From CAVSWT01 sp963731745 (GTDB lineage Bacteria > Bacteroidota > Ignavibacteria > Ignavibacteriales > Ignavibacteriaceae): a stretch of DNA of 64,000 bases. The notes beneath the pieces are model-generated. The model worked only from the letters and a program-made list of their open reading frames with translations, searched no databases and was not told the DNA's origin. Where the stretch lies: the NCBI GenBank assembly GCA_963731745.1, contig CAVSWT010000015.1, forward strand, positions 62,001 through 126,000. The letters run 5' to 3'. The translations under genes were made by a program, and so were the position numbers. How positions within the stretch are numbered: the stretch's first letter is position 1; the number at the start of each line of letters is the position of its first letter. This document shows positions 55,121 to 62,829 of this stretch, piece after piece.

Positions 55121-56175
55121 AAATCATCAACCTTCGTTTCTATCATCTTGAATAAATTATCATGCTGTTTATTAAGTACAAAAAAGAAAATTAATCCTGA
55201 TCCAATAAATAAAAAATATGAAATTATATGTGTTAAAAAAGCATAGGATAGACTGATGATTTCGCCAAATCCAAATAACATAAGAGTAGATTTTGCTAAA
55301 GTATGATAAGAACCTGTGCCACCGGGAGTTGGAATAACAACCCCTATTCCGGCAATACTCATTAATACCCAGCCCATGGCAAAAGTAATTTGCGGCGAGG
55401 AGATGTTCTGCATACCAACAGTATAAAAACCAATGTAAGCACTTAATGCATAAAGCAAGTTAATTAATATGCTAAGAATAATAGTAATCAAGTAATTCTT
55501 CATTCCTTTTAAACTTGAAAATCCGGTGATCAACATTTCAAATATATGTGCCGTTTCATTGGCAATTTTATGTGAAAACCTTGATAAAAATCTTACAATA
55601 ATTCCGTAAAATTTTTCTTTTAATCTTACCAACAGATAAAGAAATAATATCAAACAGCAAATTAAAAAAATTGCAATGTATAAAGTTGATTTTAGCCATG
55701 GGAAACTGATATAAAGATCAGCACTCGCAATGTAAATGGAAATTACGACTGATATACCCAAAAAAACCAAATCAATTATTCTTTCCAAAATCACGGTCCC
55801 AAACATAGATGAACGAGAAAGGCCCTCCCATTTTCCAACTAATATTGCACGAGAAATTTCTCCTAATCGCGGTACCGCACAATTAACTCCATAACCAACC
55901 ATCAAAGCACCAAAAAGATTTTTTAATGAGGCGTTTGGTTTAACAGAATTTAAAATCACTTTCCATCTAACTGCGCGGATAAAGTGGGATGCCATCATAA
56001 CAATCATTAACACTATAATCCAAAATACCGATGCATGTGATGTTCTTTCCAGAACATCTTTGAAATTAACGTCCTTAAATGCTATGTATAAAAACACTAA
56101 TGTAAGAACTAAAGAAAGCGTAATATTTAACGCTCTTTTATAATGCGGTGATTTGTTCAGCTCATCGGAGGTCAA
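55117..56175 (-). CDS. LPG-synthase-TM/UPF0104-type flippase-like membrane protein
   Basis: 352 residues with about 8-9 membrane helices. The family pattern includes FIRAVRWKVILNSVKPNASL, LMVGYGVNCAVPRLGEISRA, VILERIIDLVFLGI, and the late IGVVIPTPGGTGSYHTLAKS. It corresponds to the membrane half of MprF-like proteins (YbhN/AglD type), without the lysyl-transferase domain. Proposed roles in other bacteria include lipid flipping; the substrate here is unknown. It overlaps the LolA-like stop by 14 bases and the barrel gene start by four. Confidence 0.88.
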   Translation of the reverse strand: MTSDELNKSPHYKRALNITLSLVLTLVFLYIAFKDVNFKDVLERTSHASVFWIIVLMIVMMASHFIRAVRWKVILNSVKPNASLKNLFGALMVGYGVNCAVPRLGEISRAILVGKWEGLSRSSMFGTVILERIIDLVFLGISVVISIYIASADLYISFPWLKSTLYIAIFLICCLILFLYLLVRLKEKFYGIIVRFLSRFSHKIANETAHIFEMLITGFSSLKGMKNYLITIILSILINLLYALSAYIGFYTVGMQNISSPQITFAMGWVLMSIAGIGVVIPTPGGTGSYHTLAKSTLMLFGFGEIISLSYAFLTHIISYFLFIGSGLIFFFVLNKQHDNLFKMIETKVDDL

Positions 56176-56776
56176 TAATTTTGCTTCCTTCCGGTGGTGT
56201 AAAAGTAAATTCAGATTGAGGAATATTTTGATCTAAATTATAGTTTGAAAGACTAATTTCAAAATTACCCATGCTTGGATATTCAATCCATATTTTTTGA
56301 ATTAAATTACGTTTATCAATCCATATTTCAGCTTTAGTAAAATCAAGCTCTGAGTCGCTTTTAGGAGTTAAAATGATTGTATTATTTTCTTCTTCGACAG
56401 TACATTTTTTAGGATATTCGTTTAATATTGTTTTAATCGAAAATGAAGAAGGATCATTCGGATCAAAATTATTTATGATTACTTTATTTTCATTTTTTTT
56501 GAAATTCCAAAAAGTGCTGCCGTCACAAACAACCAAAGCTCCCTTCATTTCTACTCTTAATTTATTTTCAGTACCTAAAAAAATTTTCCCGCTTTGGGCA
56601 GATTTTTTTCCAGTCTTTGCACCAGACTTATTTAAGCTTAACACGAAATCAGCGGAAAGTGAAGAATTAGAATTGTATTCATCCTGAACAGCAATTAATA
56701 ATTTATTATTGTTTTGACCAATCAATAAAATATTACTAAAAATTATAACAACTAATAAAACACTTAATCTTTTCAT
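56162..56776 (-). CDS. LolA-like outer-membrane lipoprotein carrier
   Basis: 204 residues from the Met at 56776, chosen because a signal peptide begins there (KRLSVLLVVIIFSNILLIGQ); an upstream in-frame ATG at 56839 would add 21 residues before it and is unlikely. The LolA fold shows LLIAVQDEYNSNSSLSADFV, KIFLGTENKLRVEMKGALVV, CDGSTFWNFKKNENKVIINN, and the end PQSEFTFTPPEGSKIIDL. LolA shuttles lipoproteins across the periplasm. No LolB is nearby; it is the first gene of the operon. Confidence 0.85.
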   Translation of the reverse strand: MKRLSVLLVVIIFSNILLIGQNNNKLLIAVQDEYNSNSSLSADFVLSLNKSGAKTGKKSAQSGKIFLGTENKLRVEMKGALVVCDGSTFWNFKKNENKVIINNFDPNDPSSFSIKTILNEYPKKCTVEEENNTIILTPKSDSELDFTKAEIWIDKRNLIQKIWIEYPSMGNFEISLSNYNLDQNIPQSEFTFTPPEGSKIIDLR

Positions 56777-56885
56777 CGATATGCCTCTTTTTAAAAAATA
56801 TTGTTTTATTAGACTTTCAAAATTGAGATAAAGTTTCAACGAATAATTTCAATAATTAATTCAACGCGTAAAATAATAAAATTAT

Positions 56886-58262
56886 TTATACAGTCCTTGA
56901 GTATTTTGCAGTATCTTCTTTTCTTTCAATGTAGCCGTCAAAATTCATTGCAATGTTGCGGATAAGCAAACGGCCCATATTTGTTACTTCAATTTTATCA
57001 TTGGTAATGTTTACTAATTCGTCTTCCTGCATTTCTTTTAAGTTATTTAAGCCCGATGAAAAATATTCTTTAAAATTAATTTTATATTTCTTTTCAATTG
57101 TGGAAAAGGTTAATTCAAAATCACACATTAATTTCATTATAACATCTCTGCGCAGCAAATCATCATCAGTTAATTTATAACCTTTTGTAGTCGGGATAGT
57201 TTCGTTATCAAGTGCTGTATAATATTCTTTTTCAGTTTTATAATTTTGAGCATAAACTCTGTGCAGCTGACTAATTCCTGTTATTCCCATTGCATAAAGA
57301 TCAGCATCAGCGTGAGTGCTGTAGCCTTGAAAATTTCTATAAAGCTTTTTTTCCTGAAGTGCGATTGCAAGTTCATCGTCAGGCTTTGCGAAGTGATCCA
57401 TCCCGATAAAAATGTAGCCGGCATCTGTTAACTTTTCAATTGTCATTTTTAAAATATTTAATTTTACTTCGGGCATTGGAATATCTTCTTTGTGGATTAA
57501 CGCCATATGTTTTTTCATCCAGGGAACATGCGCATAATTAAAAACCGCTAATCTATCCGGAGAAATATCAATTATCCTGTCAACTGTGTCTGCAAAAGAT
57601 TCAACAGTTTGAAATGGAAGTCCGTAAATTAAATCTAAGTTGATGCTGTGAAAACCTAGTTCTCTAACCCAGTTTACAGTTTGTCGTGTTATATCTTCAG
57701 GCTGAATTCTATTTACAGCTTTTTGAACCTTCTCATTAAAATCCTGAACTCCCATGCTAATTCTATTAAATCCATTATTTCTTAACGCAGCCAGATGTTC
57801 CTTTGTTAATCCACGAGGATCAATTTCACAGCTATTTTCTGCATTCTCTTTAAAGCTAAATGACTGTTGAATGTAAGAAGCAAGATCGGCAATTTCATCT
57901 GGATTAAGATGAGTCGGCGTTCCTCCGCCCCAATGCAATTGAGAAACTTTGCGTTCGGTTAAAAGATAACTCCTGATTAGGTCCATTTCTTTTTTTACAT
58001 ACTTAATATATTCATTCACTCTATCTCTATTGCGTGTGATAATCATATTACATCCGCAGAAATAGCAAAGAGTATCGCAATAAGGTAAATGATAATAAAG
58101 AGAAAGGTCAGGAAGATTTTCTCCGTAATTGGTTTTTACTATTTCATCAAGATATTCCTCAGCTGTAAACTTTTCCGTAAACTGCGGCGCTGTTGGATAG
58201 CTTGTGTATCGCGGTCCCGGTTTATCGTATTTCTTAAACTTCGTTAAATCTATTTCAAACAT
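56886..58262 (-). CDS. hemN: Oxygen-independent coproporphyrinogen III oxidase
   Basis: 458 residues, typical HemN. It starts FKKYDKPGPRYTSYPTAPQF, a sequence specific to true HemN. The radical-SAM cluster motif YCDTLCYFCGC supplies Cys62, 66, 69 and extra Cys71. QLHWGGGTPTHLNPDEIADL, and RISMGVQDFNEKVQKAVNRI, and IGMDHFAKPDDELAIALQEK follow. The C-terminal HemN domain is present. It oxidises coproporphyrinogen III to protoporphyrinogen IX anaerobically with SAM. It is the last heme gene of the run, separated from hemE by the inserted GxxExxY element. Confidence 0.96.
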   Translation of the reverse strand: MFEIDLTKFKKYDKPGPRYTSYPTAPQFTEKFTAEEYLDEIVKTNYGENLPDLSLYYHLPYCDTLCYFCGCNMIITRNRDRVNEYIKYVKKEMDLIRSYLLTERKVSQLHWGGGTPTHLNPDEIADLASYIQQSFSFKENAENSCEIDPRGLTKEHLAALRNNGFNRISMGVQDFNEKVQKAVNRIQPEDITRQTVNWVRELGFHSINLDLIYGLPFQTVESFADTVDRIIDISPDRLAVFNYAHVPWMKKHMALIHKEDIPMPEVKLNILKMTIEKLTDAGYIFIGMDHFAKPDDELAIALQEKKLYRNFQGYSTHADADLYAMGITGISQLHRVYAQNYKTEKEYYTALDNETIPTTKGYKLTDDDLLRRDVIMKLMCDFELTFSTIEKKYKINFKEYFSSGLNNLKEMQEDELVNITNDKIEVTNMGRLLIRNIAMNFDGYIERKEDTAKYSRTV

Positions 58263-58283
58263 TTTCTACTCCTTTTATTCCTT

Positions 58284-58729
58284 ACCACAGAGGCACTGAG
58301 CCACAGAGTAATTTCAAAAATATCCATTTATAATTCTTTTGTAACCTTCAATTAATTTAGGCACGTTGAAGTTAATCAAAAGCCCAAGTTTTTTATTTGA
58401 TAATTTTAAATAAGTTAATACTTGCGCAATATAAACAGGGTGCAAAGTTTCACAAGATTTAATTTCTACAACAATTTCATCATTAACCAATATATCAATT
58501 CTATATTCAGCTTCTAATTTTTCACCTTTGTAATTAACCGGCAGTGCAACTTGCCTGAGAAATCTTATTCCTCGTAAACTTAATTCCTTACATAAACAAA
58601 CTTCGTAAACACTTTCCAATAAACCAGGTCCTAAATTTCTATGCACTTCAATCGAACTATCCAAAATAATACCTGAAAGCTTATTCAATTCTTCTTTCTT
58701 CAAATTCTCTGTGCCTCAGTGTCTCTGTG
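58284..58729. mobile_element. Putative GxxExxY cassette bounded by 23-bp inverted repeats
   Basis: Left repeat CACAGAGGCACTGAGCCACA then GAG lies within 58284-58308; right repeat CTCTGTGCCTCAGTGTCTCT then GTG lies at 58707-58729. The reverse complement of the right copy matches the left at 21 of 23 positions. Between them lies the GxxExxY gene with almost no spare DNA. No target duplication is evident. The right repeat lies inside the hemE coding sequence. Insertion as a unit is inferred, not shown. Confidence 0.6.
58314..58703 (-). CDS. GxxExxY family protein (predicted PD-(D/E)XK-like fold)
   Basis: 129 residues from a TTG start that overlaps the hemE TGA stop (TTGA). The name motif is GPGLLESVYEVCL; IEVHRNLG precedes it. 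YRIDILVNDEIVVEIKSC supplies an Asp and Glu-x-Lys in the arrangement of PD-(D/E)XK nucleases, and LGLLINFNVPKLIEGYKRII is the conserved end. Function is unknown in all members; nuclease activity is only a fold-based idea. It is bounded by inverted repeats and lies between hemE and hemN in the same direction, so it is co-transcribed with them. Confidence 0.9.
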   Translation of the reverse strand: MKKEELNKLSGIILDSSIEVHRNLGPGLLESVYEVCLCKELSLRGIRFLRQVALPVNYKGEKLEAEYRIDILVNDEIVVEIKSCETLHPVYIAQVLTYLKLSNKKLGLLINFNVPKLIEGYKRIINGYF

Positions 58730-59770
58730 ATGAAAGTTTTTGCTTTCTTCTTTTACAAATTGTACTAATGCTTTTGCATTTTCCGGATCAACATCTGGCA
58801 GTATTCCATGGCCAAGATTAAAAATATGTCCGTTGCCTTCGCCATAAGAATTTAAAACTCTTTTTACTTCTTCTCTAATTTTATCTTTACTTCCGTATAA
58901 AACTGTTGGATCTAAATTTCCTTGAAGCGCGACTTTGTTGTCAACTTCATTTCTAATTTTACCGAGATCCATTGTCCAATCTAATCCAATAACATCAGCA
59001 CCGGCTTTAACTATATTATCCATTCCATAGTGAACGCCTTTTGCAAAAACTATTATGGGTTCTTTAGTCCTTTTAATTTTAGAAATCACATTTTCAATAT
59101 AATTTAGAGAAAATTCTTGAAAATCATTTTGCGAAAGAATTCCGCCCCACGTATCAAATATTTGAACAGCATTTGCACCGGCATCAATTTTTGCTGAAAG
59201 ATATTCAGCGACAGCATTTGAGATTTTATCTAAAAGCTTATGTGCAAGATTTGGATTATTATAAATAAGTCTTTTAATCTCAGAAAAATTTTTAGAACCC
59301 TTTCCTTCAACCATATAAGTTAAAAGCGTCCAGGGCGAACCTGCAAATCCAATTAAAGGAACTCTTCCGTTTAATTCTTTTTTTGTTAATGAAACGGCAT
59401 CTAAAACATATTTTAAATCTTTGGAAGCGTCAATATCTTTTAGAGTTTTAAAATCATCTTCATTTCTAATCGGATGAGGAAAAACCGGGCCTTTGCTTTC
59501 AACCATATCAAGATGCATTCCCATTGCTTCAGGAATAACGAGAATATCAGAAAAAATTATTGCCGCATCAACACCAATCAAATCAACGGGCTGAATTGTG
59601 ACTTCGGCTGCAAGCTCCGGAGTTTTACACATAGTTAGGAAATCAGCTTTCTGGCGAATAGCTCTGTATTGCGGAAGATAGCGGCCGGCTTGACGCATAA
59701 TCCATATTGGAGTTCGTTCAACTTCTTCTCTTCTGCAGGCTCTTAAAAACAAATCATTTTTTAAATTCAA
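58700..59770 (-). CDS. hemE: Uroporphyrinogen decarboxylase, C-terminus altered by a repeat
   Basis: 356 residues. Family motifs: FLRACRREEVERTPIWIMRQ with AGRYLPQYRAIR, FSDILVIPEAMGM (catalytic Asp), GFAGSPWTLLTYMVEGKGS, FDTWGGILSQNDFQEFSLNY, VIGLDWTMDLGKIR, and GHIFNLGHGILPDVDPENAK. It decarboxylates uroporphyrinogen III to coproporphyrinogen III. The last residues HHRDTEAQRI are encoded by the inverted repeat of the GxxExxY element, so the natural end was probably replaced. Core catalytic residues are untouched. A palindromic repeat lies in the 111 bases upstream, before the TetR-HemD gene. Confidence 0.96.
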   Translation of the reverse strand: MNLKNDLFLRACRREEVERTPIWIMRQAGRYLPQYRAIRQKADFLTMCKTPELAAEVTIQPVDLIGVDAAIIFSDILVIPEAMGMHLDMVESKGPVFPHPIRNEDDFKTLKDIDASKDLKYVLDAVSLTKKELNGRVPLIGFAGSPWTLLTYMVEGKGSKNFSEIKRLIYNNPNLAHKLLDKISNAVAEYLSAKIDAGANAVQIFDTWGGILSQNDFQEFSLNYIENVISKIKRTKEPIIVFAKGVHYGMDNIVKAGADVIGLDWTMDLGKIRNEVDNKVALQGNLDPTVLYGSKDKIREEVKRVLNSYGEGNGHIFNLGHGILPDVDPENAKALVQFVKEESKNFHHRDTEAQRI

Positions 59771-59805
59771 TTTTTATTTCTCCCAATTTAATTATCATAT
59801 TAAAT

Positions 59806-59875
59806 GTCATGCTGAACTTGTTTCAGCATCTTAAAGGACATCAATGTGAGATTCCGAAACAAGTTCGGAATGACT
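59806..59875. repeat. Palindromic repeat of the CTGAACTTGTTTCAG type
   Basis: GTCATGCTGAACTTGTTTCA then GCATCT forms a hairpin (GCTGAA/TTCAGC). ATTCCGAAACAAGTTCGGAA then TGAC forms a second (TTCCGAA/TTCGGAA). The inner 11-mers GAACTTGTTTC and GAAACAAGTTC are perfect inverted copies and GTCAT/ATGAC bound the unit. This is a widely dispersed palindromic repeat type in Bacteroidota. It occupies most of the gap between the TetR-HemD gene and hemE, and could act as an attenuator or mRNA-stability element. Confidence 0.75.
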
Positions 59876-59881
59876 TAAACT

Positions 59882-61282
59882 TTAATTTTTATAATATTCA
59901 ACAATTGCATTTGCTAACCCTTCAATTGTAAATTCTTCCGGCATTATGGTTACTCTTAAATTATTTTTTTCCAATTCTGATTTTGTTGTTGGGCCGATTG
60001 CTGCTACATCATATCCATTAAAATACTCAACGGGATTATTAATTTTCATAATCTCTAAAAAATTTTTAAATGTTGAAGGGCTTGTGAAAATAAATAAATC
60101 CGGATTACTTTCTTTTAACTTTTCAATATAAGATTTTATTTTTTCCTCAGATGGAATTGAAACATTATAAACCGGTGCAGCTTTAATTATTGCTCCAAGC
60201 TTTTCAAGCTCATTCGGAAGTTCTTCTCTTCCAATTGCACTTCTCGGGATAAAAATTACTTTGCCGTCAAGATCATAACTTGACAATTCAATTATTACTC
60301 CTTCACCGCTGAATTTTTTGGGAATAATTTGAACTGGAATTTTTAATTTCTCACAAGCTATAGCTGTTTTTGTTCCTACCGCAACAACTTTTATTTTTCT
60401 AAAATTTAATTCAACATTCAATTCACCGCATCTTTTAACAAACATTTTAACGGCATGAGTTGAAGTAAAAATTATAAAATCAATATTATCTTTTTTAGAA
60501 ATAATTTTATCAAACTGCTGCCAGCTATCCGGCGGAACAATATCTAAAGTTGGAATAATTATAACTCTTGCTCCAAGCTGGCTGAATATTTCACTTGATT
60601 CTTTTGATTGCTCAACTGTTCGAGTAATTACAATTGTTTTTTCTTTTAAGGGAAACATTTTATTATTAATTTCTAAAAATATTCCATGTAAAATAAAATC
60701 ATAAATATTTTCGCGCTCTTCATAAAATTTATTTTCTCCATAGTGCATTTCAATACCGCGGGAAACGCCGCCGTAAATGCAGCCTAGGATTAAATCTACA
60801 GCAAAATTTTCTTCTATATCTTTAAAGAGTTTTTCGGTTTTGCCGTTACGAATTATTCCAACTAAGATATCTTTTAATTCATGATCGAGCTTTGAAACTT
60901 CTGTACAAAGTTCATGTTCTGCTTTAAGCGATTCCTTCTGATAAATCAAAAAGAAATCTTGATACTTCATCATAAACATATAAAGATGAATTACAAAAGA
61001 ATGTAAAGCATCAATACTGTTGGATTCCGTTTTAATTTTTTCTTTAAGCGAAGAAATTAATTTTTCAAGTCTTTGCCCAATAATTGAAAAATATAATTCT
61101 TCTTTTGAAGTGAAATAATTGTAAACCGTACCTTTAGCAATTTGAGCAAGCTTGGCAACTTCATCAACCATCACTTCATGATAATTTTTTTGAGAAAAAA
61201 GTATTGCTGCTGATTCTAAAATCCTTTTTCTTTTTAATGTTTTAACTTCTTGTTTCGATTTCGTTTCAACCATTGTATTCAT
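59882..61282 (-). CDS. hemD: TetR-family regulator fused to uroporphyrinogen-III synthase (HemD)
   Basis: 466 residues in one uninterrupted frame. Residues 17-63 are a TetR HTH (KRKRILESAAILFSQKNYHE, VDEVAKLAQIAKGTVYNYFT), and 64-207 the all-helical ligand/dimer part (YMFMMKYQDFFLIYQKESLK, CIYGGVSRGIEMHYGENKFY). Residues about 212-466 are HemD: KEKTIVITRTVEQSKESSEI, DFIIFTSTHAVKMFVKRC, KIKVVAVGTKTAIACEKLKI, LFIFTSPSTFKNFLEI, VAAIGPTTKSELEKNNLRVT. HemD closes the ring to uroporphyrinogen III. The fused regulator would be positioned to sense a tetrapyrrole and control this operon; that is inference. An internal Met209 could also start HemD alone, without a clear ribosome binding site. Starts five bases after the lipoprotein gene. 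Confidence 0.92.
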   Translation of the reverse strand: MNTMVETKSKQEVKTLKRKRILESAAILFSQKNYHEVMVDEVAKLAQIAKGTVYNYFTSKEELYFSIIGQRLEKLISSLKEKIKTESNSIDALHSFVIHLYMFMMKYQDFFLIYQKESLKAEHELCTEVSKLDHELKDILVGIIRNGKTEKLFKDIEENFAVDLILGCIYGGVSRGIEMHYGENKFYEERENIYDFILHGIFLEINNKMFPLKEKTIVITRTVEQSKESSEIFSQLGARVIIIPTLDIVPPDSWQQFDKIISKKDNIDFIIFTSTHAVKMFVKRCGELNVELNFRKIKVVAVGTKTAIACEKLKIPVQIIPKKFSGEGVIIELSSYDLDGKVIFIPRSAIGREELPNELEKLGAIIKAAPVYNVSIPSEEKIKSYIEKLKESNPDLFIFTSPSTFKNFLEIMKINNPVEYFNGYDVAAIGPTTKSELEKNNLRVTIMPEEFTIEGLANAIVEYYKN

Positions 61283-61287
61283 AATTT

Positions 61288-61890
61288 TTATCTAACATGC
61301 CAGGCATTTGTTTCTAAAACTTTTCCGTTGTTTGCATCAATAATCATTTCGTTTCCGCTGCCTCTATAACCTTCTGAGCCTTGTGATTCTGAAGTTGTTG
61401 AAATTATTTTCCAAACATATTTTTTGAATCTATCATTCCAAACAAAATCAGTTTTCCAATCTTTAATTCCTTTTTCAAGCTTATTTGAAGCGGCAATTTG
61501 CTTTGCTTCGGATTCTACAATTGAAAAATCACAATCACCATTTACACAATTTGGAATTCCACTTATTTTTTGTCCATCAATTAATTTTCCAGTAGAATCA
61601 ACCATGAATGAAATTTCTTCATCAACGAAAGGTTTGCTTTCAACTTTGAAATCATATTTCATTAAATATTTACCATTGAGATTTTTACTTCCCGTCAAAT
61701 CTAAGTTGAAATTATTTTTAAAGAATTCATCACCGGTTTTAGCAATTATTTGTTGATTAGATTTTTCAATAACATTCCGCGGTATTTTCATTTCTGTTTC
61801 TGAAGGACATCTGCAACTAAATATCATGAGTGAAGCCAATAAACCTGGGAATAGAAATGCTGCTTTAATTATTTTATTTGCGTTGCTCAC
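61288..61890 (-). CDS. Uncharacterised lipoprotein in the heme operon (PepSY-like?)
   Basis: 200 residues. N-terminal hydrophobic segment then LMIFSC with Cys26 and a CRCPSE segment, a plausible but atypical lipobox (Phe at -2). The remainder contains KYLMKYDFKVESKPFVDEEI, CVNGDCDFSIVESEAKQIAA, and VWKIISTTSESQG, followed by NEMIIDANNGKVLETNAW. The last strand pattern resembles PepSY/YpeB-like domains, which end in an I-DA-TGK-L motif. The two cysteines around CVNGDC could bind a metal or form a disulfide. Its ATG overlaps the hemC stop by four bases and the TetR-HemD gene starts five bases later, so it is firmly embedded in the heme operon. Function unknown. Confidence 0.75.
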   Translation of the reverse strand: MSNANKIIKAAFLFPGLLASLMIFSCRCPSETEMKIPRNVIEKSNQQIIAKTGDEFFKNNFNLDLTGSKNLNGKYLMKYDFKVESKPFVDEEISFMVDSTGKLIDGQKISGIPNCVNGDCDFSIVESEAKQIAASNKLEKGIKDWKTDFVWNDRFKKYVWKIISTTSESQGSEGYRGSGNEMIIDANNGKVLETNAWHVR

Positions 61891-62828
61891 TTCAACCTTA
61901 CACTTTTATAAATTTCATCTAAAATTTCTTTCGCACCGGCTTTCACCAATTCTTTTGCAAGCTTTTTCCCAAGCATTTCGGCATCTGATTTTGAACCGCG
62001 AATTTTACTTCTAAAAGTTAATGTACCGTCAATTGAGCCAACTATGGCTTCAAGATAAAGTCCATTTGATTTTACTTCTGCATGTGCGCCAATTGGAACC
62101 TGGCATCCGCCTTCCAAAGTTCTCAGCAAAGATCTTTCAGCTAACACAGCTTTATAAGTTGAATCGTCATGCAAAGACTGAACTACTTCATCGACAAATT
62201 TATTTTCGGAATGTATTTCAATTCCTAGTGCACCTTGCCCAACCGCAGGCAAAATTTCTTCAGGACTAATAATGGACGAAATATATTTTTGAAGCTTTAA
62301 TCTTTCTACTCCGGCTCGTGCTAAAATAATCGCATCCCAATTTGATTTTAGAAAAGTTTGAATTCTTGTTGGAACATTCCCACGCAGCTCTTCTGTTTTT
62401 ATATCAGGACGAAGATGAAGCAATTGAGATTTTCTTCTAAGCGAACCTGTACCAACCACAGCGTTATCCGGTAGTTTGTTAATTGTAATTCCTTTTTTGC
62501 GTGCAATTAAAACATCTTCAACAGGATGGCGTTTAGAAACCGCCGCTAATTTTAATCCGTCGGGGATTTGAGTCTGCAAGTCCTTTAAGCTATGAACAGC
62601 AAGATCAATTCTTCTATTCAATAATTCATGTTCGAGTTCTTTAGTGAATAAACTTTTATCACCGATTTTTGATAAAGCAACATCAAGAATTTTATCGCCT
62701 TTAGTTTTGATAATTTTTATTTCTACAGAAACATTTTTATTTTTTTTCTCAAGTTCTCTTTTAACAAAATTAGCCTGCCATAAAGCCAATTCACTTCCGC
62801 GAGAACCTATAATAATTTTTTGCTTCAA
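61887..62828 (-). CDS. hemC: Porphobilinogen deaminase (hydroxymethylbilane synthase)
   Basis: About 313 residues from a TTG at 62828, directly after the hemA stop and preceded by GGAAGAGG at a good distance. This gives MKQKIIIGSRGSELALWQAN, the normal family start. The ATG at 62882 would add 18 residues and overlap hemA by 53 bases, which is less likely. Motifs: KTKGDKILDVALSKIGDKSL, FTKELEHELLNRRIDLAVHS with LKDLQT, GTGSLRRKSQLL, LRGNVPTRI, AVGQGALGIE, and the dipyrromethane-cofactor Cys in TLEGGCQVPIGAHAEV. It polymerises four porphobilinogens to hydroxymethylbilane for HemD. Confidence 0.95.
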   Translation of the reverse strand: MKQKIIIGSRGSELALWQANFVKRELEKKNKNVSVEIKIIKTKGDKILDVALSKIGDKSLFTKELEHELLNRRIDLAVHSLKDLQTQIPDGLKLAAVSKRHPVEDVLIARKKGITINKLPDNAVVGTGSLRRKSQLLHLRPDIKTEELRGNVPTRIQTFLKSNWDAIILARAGVERLKLQKYISSIISPEEILPAVGQGALGIEIHSENKFVDEVVQSLHDDSTYKAVLAERSLLRTLEGGCQVPIGAHAEVKSNGLYLEAIVGSIDGTLTFRSKIRGSKSDAEMLGKKLAKELVKAGAKEILDEIYKSVRLK

Positions 62829-62829
62829 A

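Noticed and set aside
56777..56839. ATG at 56839 as the LolA-like start
   Set aside because: It places 21 extra residues before an obvious signal peptide, which would block normal export.
58284..58310. Short repeated CACAGAG units as a CRISPR-like array
   Set aside because: Units are 8 bases with no spacers and no cas genes are present; they form one arm of an inverted repeat.
60600..60680. TetR and HemD as two genes joined by a sequencing error
   Set aside because: Both domains are in the same frame with no stop and no homology gap at the junction; a join error would need to preserve frame by chance. It remains worth checking.
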